Position numbers and translations under genes: made by a program
The notes under the pieces: generated by a model
What the model saw: the letters and a program-made list of their open reading frames with translations, nothing else
What the model was told of the DNA's origin: nothing
The model's database searches: none
In this document: piece after piece, positions 51,921-59,983 of the stretch
How positions within the stretch are numbered: position 1 is the first letter of the stretch
How the letters are laid out: each line of letters starts with the position of its first letter
DNA from: Meiothermus sp. Pnk-1
GTDB lineage: Bacteria > Deinococcota > Deinococci > Deinococcales > Thermaceae
Length of the DNA: 61,475 nucleotides
Assembly: GCF_003226535.1 (NCBI RefSeq)
Contig: NZ_QKOB01000012.1
Span: 1 to 61,475 of the forward strand
Direction of reading: 5' to 3'

Positions 51921-54707
51921 TTAGGCCGGCCGCGGGAGGGGCCCTTCCCCCACCTCCGCCCGCCGCCGGCAGGCCTCGCGCCAGACCGCCTCCCGGCCCG
52001 AGGGGGGCGTCGCCCGCAACAGCAGGCCCCAGGCCCGCTCGTCGTAGGGTTCCATCTCCACCAGCAGCCGCGCCAGCCGCTCGGCCTCGAGCGGGTCGGC
52101 CTGTATCAGGCCCTCCGCCTGTTGGCGCAGCCGCGCTACCAACCGGGCGCGCACGGGGCCGTCCCCGGGGTAGCCGCCGCGCCAGAGCTGGGGGCCCCCT
52201 CCCCGCAGGAACTCCTCCGCGTCGCTGGTCACCGCCCCCAAGGCGTACCCCTGGGGCACCTGCCGGATGAGGCCGCCGCCGAAACGCCGGCGCGCGCGGT
52301 AGATGAGCTGCTGCAGCGCGTGGCGGGCGGATGGCTCGTCCAGGCCGGGGTAGAGGGCGTCGAGCAGCTCGGGCAGGCTGTAGCCTTCGCGGCCTTGGAG
52401 GCGGGCCTCGAGCAGGCACAGCAGCAGGGCCTCGAGCTTCGGGGGCAGGGGCACCCCTCCGAGCCGGGGGGGCCCCAGCACCTCCAGGCGCAGGGCGGCG
52501 GGGGGCGGGCTGGCCCCTTCCCCCTCTCGCCAGCGGCGCACCTCTACGAGCCCCTGGGGGTAGCCCATGGCGGCGAAAATCCCCTCGGCCTCGGTCAGGT
52601 CGGCCTGGGCTTGGGCCTCCTGGCCCCTGCGCAGGCGGGCAATCCCGCAGGCCAGGAGCGCCCCGGCCAGACTGCCGCGCCGCTGGGCGCGTTGGGCCAG
52701 GGCGCGCGCCTCCTCGGCCAGGCGCAGCGCCCGGTCGGGGTCCCCGTGCGTGGCCTCGGCGAGGGCGGCGCAGTTGAGCGCGTAGCCCAGGGCGAAGGGG
52801 TCTTTAGAACGCCTGGCCGCCGCTAGGGCCTGGCGGGCATGCCAGAGGGCCGCCGTGGGGTTGCGCGGGCGCAGGACCTCCGAGAGGTTTCCCTCCACAT
52901 ACGCCAGGACCACCGGCTCGTCGAGCCGCAGCAGCTCCTCCCGCAGCGCGAGGAGCTGGGCCTCGGCCTCCTCCTGCCGCTCCAGCGCGATCAACACCCG
53001 GGCTAGCTTCTGCCGCGCGTCGAAGTGCCTATTCGTCAGGCCCCACCCGGCGGTCAGGCGCACCAGGGCTTGGGCGGCCTCCAGGGCCCGTGGGGTCTCG
53101 CCCAGGCACTCGTAGACGTAGACCAGGTTGAGCCGCACCCCGAGCGCCGCCGGGTTCTCCGGGCCAAAAGCCTCCAGGGCCTGTTCATAGGCGCGGGCCG
53201 CCTCGGCGTACTGGGCGCGGTGGGCATGGAGGTTCCCCAGGGCGTGCCAGATGAACCCCGCCTCGGTGCCCTCGCATCGGGCCAGGCGGCTTGCGCACAG
53301 CCCCTGGGCCTCCTCCCCGCGCCCCAGGGCCTGCAGGGCCGCGCACAGCAGCCGGAGGTCGGCCGCGCTGGGCTCCTCGTCCGTCCACAGCGCGACCAGC
53401 TCCTCAAAGCGCCGCTCCTCGTAGAGCAACCGCGCCCACAGCCGCCTGGGGGGGGCGGGGGCCGCCTCCAGCAGGGCACGGGCCTCCCCCAGGGAGGCTA
53501 CCTCCAGGAGCAGCTCGGCGAGGAGTTCCCGCGCCTCGGTGCGCGTCGGCCCTTCAGAGGCCAGGCGATAGGCCTTTTGGGCGATGGGGAGGGCCTGGGC
53601 GGGGAGGTGGGCCAGCTTCCGGGCCACCCGCAGGAGCGCGGGGGCGTCCTCGAGCAGCCCCGCCAGGGGGGCCAGCACCTGCGCACCGGCCCCCCCGCGC
53701 TCCAACCAGTCCGCCGCCTCCTCCGGCCGGAGCCGGGCCGCGGCCAGCAGGGCGGGAGGGGGTTCGCGCAAGCAGGGGAGCAGGCGGCGGGCTACCGACC
53801 GGGCCAGCTCGGGGTCTTCGCGTACGGCCACCTCCACCAGCAGAGGGTGGAAGGGCCGGCCTTCGCGCAGCAGGCCCAGGCCCTCCAGTTCGCGCAGGCG
53901 CTCCTCCAGCTCCTCGAGGGTATACCCCAGGGCCCGTGCGAGGGCGGCCCGGTCGTCCCAGACCCCGCCCAATCCCAGCGCCAACAAGGTCTCGGCCGCA
54001 GGCCGCGACCCCCAGACCGGCTGTAGGGCCACCGACAACACCGCCTCCAGCGCGACGGGGTGGCTGGGGTCGGGGCCGGGCTCCCGCCAGCACCATCGCC
54101 CTTCCTCCGGCCAGAGGTGACCCTGCCGCTGCAACAGGCGTATGTACTCCAGGGCGAACAGCGGGTTCCCCCGGCTGCGCCGGTAAATCCACGCACAGGC
54201 CTCGGGGGGCAGGCCCGGCAGGAGCTGGGCCAGCTCGGGCTCTTCCAGGGGCCGGACGCGGTGCGGCGTGAAGGAGGGGGAGGGGCGGGTCCGGCTGGTC
54301 GTCACCAGGCCCACCCCGCGCAGCCGGCGTACCCGCAGCGCCAGCAGCTCCCAGACCTCGCGCCAGGCGCTGTGGTGTAGGTCCTCCACCAGCAGTACCG
54401 CGGGGGCACGCGCGCTCAGCCAGGTGCCCAGCAGGTCTACCAGGGCCCTGGCCTCGAGGGCCCCGCCCTCCTCGAGCTGCTTCCACAGCCGCTGGGCCCA
54501 GGGCGGAAGCTGCGCAGGGGGCAGCCGCCTGAGCCAGTGCGAGGGGGGCAGACCGGCCTCGAGGGCGTAGCCGGGGAAGGGCAGGGCCTCGAGGATACGC
54601 CGGGCCAGGTGGCTTTTGCCGATGCCGGGCTCGCCCCACAGGGCCAGGGCCACCCCGCTGCGCCCCGAGGCGAGCCCGCGGAGCTTGGCCGCGAGGGCAC
54701 CTTCCAT
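51921..54707 (-). CDS. STAND ATPase-TPR regulator with C-terminal SARP-like winged helix
   Basis: A 928-residue cytosolic protein. The P-loop GEPGIGKS is at residues 25-32, Walker B-like 'AVLLVEDLHHSAW' at about 103-115 and 'LVTTSRTRP' follows. Residues about 400-720 are TPR-like helices ('FIWHALGNLHAHRAQYAEAA'). Residues 739-830 ('LRLEVLGPPRLGG', 'SARHALQQLIYRARRRFGGG') form an OmpR/SARP-type winged helix, and a bacterial-activator-like helical tail follows. So it is a DNA-binding switch protein. Its signal is unknown. It lies directly upstream of the iron operon and in the same direction. Confidence 0.8.
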   Translation of the reverse strand: MEGALAAKLRGLASGRSGVALALWGEPGIGKSHLARRILEALPFPGYALEAGLPPSHWLRRLPPAQLPPWAQRLWKQLEEGGALEARALVDLLGTWLSARAPAVLLVEDLHHSAWREVWELLALRVRRLRGVGLVTTSRTRPSPSFTPHRVRPLEEPELAQLLPGLPPEACAWIYRRSRGNPLFALEYIRLLQRQGHLWPEEGRWCWREPGPDPSHPVALEAVLSVALQPVWGSRPAAETLLALGLGGVWDDRAALARALGYTLEELEERLRELEGLGLLREGRPFHPLLVEVAVREDPELARSVARRLLPCLREPPPALLAAARLRPEEAADWLERGGAGAQVLAPLAGLLEDAPALLRVARKLAHLPAQALPIAQKAYRLASEGPTRTEARELLAELLLEVASLGEARALLEAAPAPPRRLWARLLYEERRFEELVALWTDEEPSAADLRLLCAALQALGRGEEAQGLCASRLARCEGTEAGFIWHALGNLHAHRAQYAEAARAYEQALEAFGPENPAALGVRLNLVYVYECLGETPRALEAAQALVRLTAGWGLTNRHFDARQKLARVLIALERQEEAEAQLLALREELLRLDEPVVLAYVEGNLSEVLRPRNPTAALWHARQALAAARRSKDPFALGYALNCAALAEATHGDPDRALRLAEEARALAQRAQRRGSLAGALLACGIARLRRGQEAQAQADLTEAEGIFAAMGYPQGLVEVRRWREGEGASPPPAALRLEVLGPPRLGGVPLPPKLEALLLCLLEARLQGREGYSLPELLDALYPGLDEPSARHALQQLIYRARRRFGGGLIRQVPQGYALGAVTSDAEEFLRGGGPQLWRGGYPGDGPVRARLVARLRQQAEGLIQADPLEAERLARLLVEMEPYDERAWGLLLRATPPSGREAVWREACRRRAEVGEGPLPRPA

Positions 54708-54761
54708 GGGACCATTGTAGGTGATCAGGCGGTGAGTGGGGTCCGGCTAGACTGAAGCCCC

Positions 54762-56105
54762 ATGAGAGCGCGTCTGCTTGTGCTGGGCTTGTCCGCCCTG
54801 CTCCTATCCTGCGGAGGCCAAAGCGGAGGCCCCGGCCAGCCGCCTGGCGACGGTGGCGGTGGAGGTGGGGGCGGGGCAGCCCCCAAGGCGGTCTTCCCCG
54901 ACCTCGGCAACCCGGGGGGGACCAACGGCACCCAAGGGAGCATCGCCCTGGCCCCGGGCGGGCGGGTGCACCTGCTCTATACCGGCTTCACCCGAAACAG
55001 CCAAGGTGTCTACCCCATCCGTTACGGAGAGTGCGGAGGGGACTGCACCAACGAGGCCAACTGGCGCTTCCTCACCCTGGACGACCACGGCCTCTTCGGC
55101 GGCTACGGGCGGATGGTGCGGGATGCCCGAGGGGGGCTGCACGCGGTGTGGCTGCGCGACACCGACGCCAACCGGATAGGCCCCGAGCGGCTGGTCTACG
55201 CCTACTGCGGCGGGGGTTGCACCCAAGGGGCCGGCTGGCAGCTCGAGGTCTTCCCCGAGGAGGACCTCGAGCCCGAGCTGCCCGCCCTGGCGGCGAGCCC
55301 CGAGGGGGAGCCGGCCATCGTCTACGCCCTGAGCAACTACGCCTCCTACGCCCGCTACTACCTCTTCCGGCAGGGGGGGAACTGGGCCCGGCGCAAGCTG
55401 GCCGAGGACGCTTCCTGGAGTGACTTCGCCCTGGCCATGGGGCCCGACCGGGGGGCCCAGCTGGCCTTCCGGCGCACCGACGGGCAGGGGCAGGATCTGC
55501 TCACCTACCTACGCTGCTCGGGCTACACCTGCGAGCAGACCAGCCAGGTGGACCTGGCCCCGGTGGCCTACCGGGGGAGCTTCTCCCTGGCCCTCAGCTC
55601 CGCCGGGGCTCCCCGGCTGGGGTTTTACTTTGGCCGCCGGGGGGACGACAACCCCGACGAGCGGGCGTACTTCTACTTAGCCTGTGACCAGAACTGCACC
55701 TCCAGGCAGAGCTGGCAGGCGGTGCGCTTTCCGCCTCCGCCCCAATCCCGCGAGCTGGTGGGGATCGGCCTGGCCCTGGACGCCCGGGACCGGCCCCGGA
55801 TGGTGGTGGCCGATGATTTCGAGGTGCGGCTGCTCTCCTGCGAGGGGAACTGCGCCCGGGACGGCGCCTCCTGGCGCGCGGCCCTGGTGGAGACGGGGGA
55901 TCAGATCACCCCACCCCCGCCGCCGCCTGGCGGCTGCCGGAACAACCCCCAGGCCTTCTGGTATCCCGGCTACGGGGCCAGCCTGAGCGTGAGCGAAACC
56001 GCCGCCCACCTGGTCTACGACGTGCGCAGCCTGCAGGGGTGCAACGGGACCTATGTGGGGGATGGCCCCCGGCTTATCCGCTATGCCAAACAACCCATAC
56101 CGTGA
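54762..56105 (+). CDS. Lipoprotein with repeated Cys-pair beta modules
   Basis: A 447-residue lipoprotein: signal peptide with lipobox LLSC (Cys17), then a long Gly-rich linker (about residues 20-40). The body has at least five modules, each with a short Cys-x2/3-Cys pair: CGGDC, CGGGC, CSGYTC, CDQNC, CEGNC, spaced by 60-100 residues and flanked by 'W/LVYAY'-type strands. This suggests a beta-propeller stabilised by disulfides. Function unknown. A TAGACT 10 nt before the ATG is a -10 typical of leaderless genes here. Confidence 0.75.
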   Translation: MRARLLVLGLSALLLSCGGQSGGPGQPPGDGGGGGGGGAAPKAVFPDLGNPGGTNGTQGSIALAPGGRVHLLYTGFTRNSQGVYPIRYGECGGDCTNEANWRFLTLDDHGLFGGYGRMVRDARGGLHAVWLRDTDANRIGPERLVYAYCGGGCTQGAGWQLEVFPEEDLEPELPALAASPEGEPAIVYALSNYASYARYYLFRQGGNWARRKLAEDASWSDFALAMGPDRGAQLAFRRTDGQGQDLLTYLRCSGYTCEQTSQVDLAPVAYRGSFSLALSSAGAPRLGFYFGRRGDDNPDERAYFYLACDQNCTSRQSWQAVRFPPPPQSRELVGIGLALDARDRPRMVVADDFEVRLLSCEGNCARDGASWRAALVETGDQITPPPPPPGGCRNNPQAFWYPGYGASLSVSETAAHLVYDVRSLQGCNGTYVGDGPRLIRYAKQPIP

Positions 56106-56111
56106 GGTGCG

Positions 56112-56543
56112 ATGATGCGCAAGATCAGGATCGTGTTGGTCGGGTTGGGAGTGGCGTTGGTGGCCTGCGGTGGCGGGCCCAAGAACATCGAGGGGACCCT
56201 GAGCGCCCCCTCCGGGGGCAGCGTGCGGGGCAGCATAGTTGCGGTCTGCCCGGTAGAGGGGGGAAGGATCTCCTGCGACGACCCACGGGCCAAGCAGGTC
56301 GAGGTAAACGCCTCCGGGCGCAGCGCGCCCTACAAGGTGGAGGGGCTCGAGGACGCCAGCTATGCGGTGGCCGCCCTGCGCGATAACGACGGGGACGGGC
56401 AACTGGGCGAGGGGGACTACTTCGGCTACTACGGTTACCCCGACGACCCGAAGGCGGTCAAGCCACCGGCCACAGGCATCAACGTTCAGATGCAAGTGCT
56501 GTCGAGGCAAAATCGCATGAGCCTGCCCTTCGGGGCTTGGTGA
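56112..56543 (+). CDS. Small lipoprotein with EF-hand-like loop
   Basis: A 143-residue lipoprotein with lipobox LVAC (Cys19). The mature part has a beta-sandwich look ('GSVRGSIVAVCPVEGGRISC') and a calcium-type loop DNDGDGQLGEGD (about residues 91-102), close to the loop inserted in the imelysin at 45920-46942. It starts 6 nt after the preceding lipoprotein stop, where TGAGG serves as ribosome site; the ATG at 56115 is equally possible. Probably cotranscribed with its neighbour. Function unknown. Confidence 0.72.
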   Translation: MMRKIRIVLVGLGVALVACGGGPKNIEGTLSAPSGGSVRGSIVAVCPVEGGRISCDDPRAKQVEVNASGRSAPYKVEGLEDASYAVAALRDNDGDGQLGEGDYFGYYGYPDDPKAVKPPATGINVQMQVLSRQNRMSLPFGAW

Positions 56544-56609
56544 GGGGCTAGAGCCTGCTAGGAAGCCAAACGTAAACCATCCAGGATTTGAGAAGGCCAG
56601 CCAGTGGAA

Positions 56610-56760
56610 GCCCTTGGGGGTGTCGGACAGGCGTGAAGGAGGGTGGAAGCAGGCCATCCAGGCCACAGCTCGATGCCTTCCCCGGCAGCGGCCTGCTTGG
56701 CTTGCAGGCCGCTGTGGCCCTGGTCTACGAAGGCGACCTCAACCTGCACGGCCTTGGACT
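56610..56760 (-). pseudogene. Remnant of an IS5-like transposase
   Basis: On the minus strand a short stretch reads VEVAFVDQGHSGLQAKQAAA then GEGIEL, similar to the 'FVDQGYTG..A...A...GI.L' block around the catalytic Asp of IS5-family transposases. Similarity ends on both sides, and no start, catalytic Glu region or inverted repeat is visible. The rest of 56544-56914 holds the CRISPR-like pieces listed separately. Confidence 0.5.
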
Positions 56761-56766
56761 AGCTTT

Positions 56767-56789
56767 TACGAGGCTAACGAACTTTCAAC
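56767..56789 (-). CRISPR. Half CRISPR repeat (leader-proximal half), family A
   Basis: This stretch, ending in CTAACGAACTTTCAAC, equals the right part of the full repeat at 57774-57809 except for one deleted G. The left half is missing and is replaced by unrelated sequence. It is followed by a 53-nt segment containing a perfect hairpin (CAGTGGGC 56794-56801 / GCCCACTG 56808-56815). Confidence 0.7.
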
Positions 56790-56842
56790 TCCTCAGTGGG
56801 CTTAATTGCCCACTGCAACATCCGCACCACGAATGTTCAGCC

Positions 56843-56879
56843 GTTTCAATCCTCACTCGAGCTTTCGCCCGAGTGCGAC
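56843..56879 (-). CRISPR. Isolated CRISPR-type repeat, family B
   Basis: A 37-nt stretch that begins GTTTCAATCCTCACTCGAGC and ends CCCGAGTGCGAC, with a 6-bp stem CACTCG/CGAGTG. On the minus strand it ends in GGATTGAAAC, the usual 3' end of type I and III repeats. Its stem differs from family A. Only one copy is present, so it is a relic rather than an array. Confidence 0.6.
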
Positions 56880-56914
56880 CGCGACCTGAGCCAGATGTGG
56901 CTGGACCATAGGGC

Positions 56915-57217
56915 CTAGAGGCCCAACCGGGCACGCCACGCCTCCCAGTCCGGGAGCCGGATCCCGAGGGCCTGAAGCCTTTCGCGCTCATCCCAGATCT
57001 CCCGGGCCAGGGATAGGGCGGCCTCGAGGTCGTGGCGCGCCGCCTCGGCGAGGTTCCGCCAAAGCAGGGGAAACTCCTCCACCACGGCCAAGGCCTGGTC
57101 GGGGTCGGTGCCCCCGGGGTGAAGGAGGCACTCCCGGGTCTCCCGCCAGTGGAGCCGGGCCACCTCTAGGGGGGTGAAAAGTGAGGCGGTACTCGCAGCC
57201 ATCGCACCTCCCGCCAC
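56915..57217 (-). CDS. Hypothetical protein between CRISPR relics
   Basis: A 100-residue, Glu/Arg/Leu-rich, mainly helical protein ('RLHWRETRECLLHPGGTDPD', 'LERLQALGIRLPDWEAWRAR' type segments). It overlaps the end of the preceding gene by about 50 nt; a later ATG (giving MAAST...) would reduce the overlap. No membrane segment or known motif. Operon with the 204-residue gene is likely. Function unknown. Confidence 0.6.
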   Translation of the reverse strand: MAGGAMAASTASLFTPLEVARLHWRETRECLLHPGGTDPDQALAVVEEFPLLWRNLAEAARHDLEAALSLAREIWDERERLQALGIRLPDWEAWRARLGL

Positions 57218-57780
57218 GGCATGTTCAGGTCGCTCAGGTCTTGGACGGAGTAGCCCGTCACCAGGGTTCCGCTCCAGAAGGAGTATACCACCAACCAGTA
57301 GCGCCCTATCTTAGGCCCACGCCACTCCTCAGGCACGGCCCACTCCGTGGGCACCAGAGCGGCCAGAACCGGCCCCTGGACCCGGGTATAGGCGAAAAGG
57401 GCCGCCCCGGGGTTCAGGGCGACCTCCCGGCACAGGCGCTCGTAGTCGTCCGGGCCGACTCCCGGGGCCAGGTCGCCCTCCCGCTGGCGCTTCCTCAGGT
57501 GCCACTCCAAGGAGGTGGCCCGGTCCTTCCCCATCCAAAGGCGGTCCTCCGCGGGTACCACCCGCTCCCGCCGGTTGAAGGGCGCGTGCATGGCGCCCGC
57601 GGCCCAGAGCCAGTCCACAGGGTCGGGGTCCGCCTCGCCCCGGGCAATCCGCATGAGGCGCTCCCGGCCCTCGGGGCTGAGCCGGGGCAGAGCGGCCACG
57701 TAGGCCCCCCAAAGCTCGGGGTGGTAGTCCCGGGGGTTCGGGCTCCACTCCCAGGATTGCGGGGCGTTGCCAAGTTTCAA
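57166..57780 (-). CDS. Hypothetical protein whose 5' end runs into a CRISPR repeat
   Basis: A protein of up to 204 residues. The only long start, a TTG at 57778-57780, lies inside the CRISPR repeat, so the natural 5' end has probably been replaced or lies further in (a GTG at about residue 28). The body ('EWSPNPRDYHPELWGAYVAA', 'YWLVVYSFWSGTLVTGYSVQ') has no family I recognise. Codon use is normal for the region. It may be a gene truncated by recombination at the repeat. Confidence 0.6.
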   Translation of the reverse strand: MKLGNAPQSWEWSPNPRDYHPELWGAYVAALPRLSPEGRERLMRIARGEADPDPVDWLWAAGAMHAPFNRRERVVPAEDRLWMGKDRATSLEWHLRKRQREGDLAPGVGPDDYERLCREVALNPGAALFAYTRVQGPVLAALVPTEWAVPEEWRGPKIGRYWLVVYSFWSGTLVTGYSVQDLSDLNMPWREVRWLRVPPHFSPP

Positions 57781-57809
57781 TCCTCTACGAGGCTAACGAA
57801 CTTTGCAAC
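57774..57809 (-). CRISPR. Single complete 36-nt CRISPR repeat, family A
   Basis: Read on the minus strand it starts GTTGCAAAGTTCGTTAGCCT and ends GTAGAGGATTGAAAC. From memory it differs at only two positions from a 36-nt repeat known in Thermus thermophilus. No second copy follows within 1 kb, so there is no spacer array. It is oriented so that the cas genes and a leader-like gap lie on its upstream side. Confidence 0.8.
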
Positions 57810-58046
57810 TCTCCCTCTAGGAAGCAGCTCCAGGTGGGGGCTCTTGGGGTCATTTTCGCACGCGGGGGAAATATGCGTCAAGCTGAGGGAGAAGAGCAGA
57901 GGTCAAAGGGAATTTTCCTGCACCTGGACGGGTGCGCACGCGAACAAGGGTAAAGGAAGGGTATGCAACCTCGAGGGGTGACCTCCTGCACGAGGAAAAC
58001 CCCCAGTTTGGCACCGGGGGTGTGCATAAGGTGACCTTCGCGCTCG
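57810..58046 (-). other. Leader-like gap between cas2 and the CRISPR repeat
   Basis: About 236 nt with no gene. Its place, between the end of cas2 and the repeat, and on the 5' side of the repeat in the minus orientation, is where a CRISPR leader with its promoter is expected. No strong -10/-35 pair was identified. Confidence 0.45.
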
Positions 58047-58331
58047 CTAGACGAAGTCGGGCTCCTCGAGGCGCTTCAACCCCTGGTGGCCGATGCGCCA
58101 GGTTCTACCTACGGCCTCGGGGGGAAGGAAGTAGACCGCGAGAATGTCCTCTTTCTTGTCCACCAAGACCTCGAGCCTGCCCTTGAGGTGGGCCCACTGC
58201 TCGCGGGTGAGCCGGGCCTCGAAGACCGAGTACTGCCGCCTTTCGCCAAAGCCCTTGAGCAGCTTGGCGAGTTGGGCCCGGCGGCGGTCGTCCGGGGTGT
58301 CGTAGGCGATGACCAGGTAAAGCTCTCTCAT
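58047..58331 (-). CDS. cas2: CRISPR-associated endoribonuclease-fold protein Cas2
   Basis: A 94-residue protein with the ferredoxin-like Cas2 start 'ELYLVIAYDTPDDRRRAQLA' including the conserved Asp, and 'QYSVFEARLTREQWAHLKGR'. It joins Cas1 as the structural centre of the spacer-integration complex. Its start overlaps the cas1 stop by 4 nt. Confidence 0.95.
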   Translation of the reverse strand: MRELYLVIAYDTPDDRRRAQLAKLLKGFGERRQYSVFEARLTREQWAHLKGRLEVLVDKKEDILAVYFLPPEAVGRTWRIGHQGLKRLEEPDFV

Positions 58332-59305
58332 CGTACTGTGAAGGGCTCGTACTGGGGCAACTCGCCCAGGAGGTGCTTGACCAGGATGCGGGCCTGGGCC
58401 AGCAAGGTCTGGCGGTAGGAGAGGCCCTTGCCCAAAAGGGGGTGACGCACCCGCTCGGCGAGGCGTTCCTCCCAGGCCCTTAAGAACTTAGGCCAGGCTT
58501 CCTTGCGCAGCTTTGGGTAGCCTTCGGTGTCGTCGAAGTCCTCGAGGGTGAGGCGGCGGTTGTTCAGCAGGGAAAGCACCACGGAATCGGCTAGAATGCT
58601 GCGAAACTCCTCCATCAGGTCCAGCGCCAGCGAGGCTCGGCCATAACGGATCTCGTGCAGAAAGCCCACGTAGGGGTCTAGCCCGGCGATCTGGAGGGCG
58701 CTTTCGCACTCCTTGGCCAGCAAGGTGTAGGCCAACGAGAGCAGGCTGTTGGCTGGGTCGCGGGGCGGGCGGCGGCTGCGCTCGGCGAACTGGAAGCCTT
58801 CGGGCAAGAGGCTCGCGAAGGCCCGGAAGTAGGCATCGGCAGCCATCCCCTCCACCCCGCGCAAGGTATCCTCGTCCAGGGCTCCCTCGGCATCGGCGAG
58901 AGCCCCTCGGAGGGTTTCCCAGCCAGGGGCTCCGTTGCGTCTGAGGAGCACCAGGCCATTCCTGAGCTTGCCCAGCACGAAGCGCCTGGCCAGGGCCAGC
59001 TTTTGGGCCGGGTCCAGATGGGCTTTGAACTGCGCCACCCGCGCCGGGGCGTTCTTGGCCGGGGTGCGGGTCAGGCCCGCGTAGTAGGCGCCCGCAGGGG
59101 ACATATAGTGCAGGCCGATGCCCTCCTGGGCGCAGTGTTTGAGGAGGGCCGGGGTCACCACCGCGTTGCCCAGCACCACGATCTCCTCCACGGCGATGAG
59201 CGGCTTTTGCAGCAGGACTTCCCGCCCAGCGCGGCGGGCTATCTTGAGGGTGCCTCCCTCCTTGGAAAGGTAGGCGTCGGGCTCGAGCACGTAGACTACA
59301 CCCAT
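58328..59305 (-). CDS. cas1: CRISPR integrase Cas1
   Basis: A 325-residue integrase. The ATG gives MGVVYVLEPDAYLSKEGGTL, a typical Cas1 N-terminal beta-domain. The catalytic metal residues are Glu152 ('RGVEGMAADAYFRAF'), His217 ('VGFLHEIRYGRASL') and the acidic pair at 232-233 ('LDLMEEFRS'). It overlaps the end of cas4 by 10 nt. With Cas2 it inserts spacers; Cas4 trims them. Confidence 0.95.
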   Translation of the reverse strand: MGVVYVLEPDAYLSKEGGTLKIARRAGREVLLQKPLIAVEEIVVLGNAVVTPALLKHCAQEGIGLHYMSPAGAYYAGLTRTPAKNAPARVAQFKAHLDPAQKLALARRFVLGKLRNGLVLLRRNGAPGWETLRGALADAEGALDEDTLRGVEGMAADAYFRAFASLLPEGFQFAERSRRPPRDPANSLLSLAYTLLAKECESALQIAGLDPYVGFLHEIRYGRASLALDLMEEFRSILADSVVLSLLNNRRLTLEDFDDTEGYPKLRKEAWPKFLRAWEERLAERVRHPLLGKGLSYRQTLLAQARILVKHLLGELPQYEPFTVR

Positions 59306-59871
59306 CCCGCCACCCCCTTGCGCCACAGCTCGGGCTGGCAGGCCTCCCGCACGCTGCACCCCTCGCACTTGGCCGGGGGCACCTCCACTCCCGGAGGCCT
59401 GGGGCTTGCGAGAAGGGCGCGCATCCGGGCCACGGCTTCCTCCACGGCGGCGAAAAGCGCTTCCGTGAAGGCCACCTCGCGGCGGGCGTGGCTCTGGTGG
59501 TAGTAAACGAAGCCTCGCTTGGCCTCGATCCCCCGCGACTCCAGCAGGCACAGGGCCTGGGCTGCGAGCTGGACGGCGTCGGAGTGGTTGGCCTGGGGGA
59601 AAGCCCGCCCCTTCTTGTACTCCACCACCGCGGCCTCTCCTTTCCTCCACTCCAGGCGATCCACCACCCCCACCAGCCCCAGCCGATCCGACCAAACCCA
59701 AAGCCCCGAGCATTCGCCCGGCTCGGTGTAGGCCCTCTCGTGCAGGTAGTGACCCTCGATGAGGTGGTGGTTGGCGTGGAGTTCACCCAGGACGTACTCG
59801 AGGTAGAACCGCCGAGGGCAGTAGGCGACGGTGTTGACCTTGGACACAGGTAGGTAATGGGCCTCCTCCAT
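59296..59871 (-). CDS. cas4: CRISPR-associated exonuclease Cas4
   Basis: A 191-residue protein with the Cas4 architecture: Cys18 ('AYCPRRFYLEY') and a C-terminal Cys cluster at 169, 172 and 178 ('KCEGCSVREACQ') for an Fe-S cluster, and nuclease residues Asp71 ('VVDRLEW') and Glu84-x-Lys86 ('VVEYKKG'). It trims protospacers and sets their orientation. First gene of the adaptation operon, divergent from the WYL gene. Confidence 0.94.
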   Translation of the reverse strand: MEEAHYLPVSKVNTVAYCPRRFYLEYVLGELHANHHLIEGHYLHERAYTEPGECSGLWVWSDRLGLVGVVDRLEWRKGEAAVVEYKKGRAFPQANHSDAVQLAAQALCLLESRGIEAKRGFVYYHQSHARREVAFTEALFAAVEEAVARMRALLASPRPPGVEVPPAKCEGCSVREACQPELWRKGVAGWV

Positions 59872-59904
59872 AGGCCAGCTTTAGCAGAGCCTTGTCGCAG
59901 CATT

Positions 59905-59918
59905 GAGCGAATTCGCTC
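59905..59918. promoter_or_regulatory. Perfect 14-bp palindrome between cas4 and the WYL gene
   Basis: GAGCGAATTCGCTC is fully symmetric. It lies in the 112-bp divergent gap, 34 bp from the cas4 start and 66 bp from the WYL start, so one bound regulator could control both directions. Binding by the WYL protein is inferred. Confidence 0.6.
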
Positions 59919-59983
59919 GTTCATGATTAGACTTAAGAGGTCGCGATTGCTGGAACGTGTCCTCAGATCCCGCGAGGGGCGCC

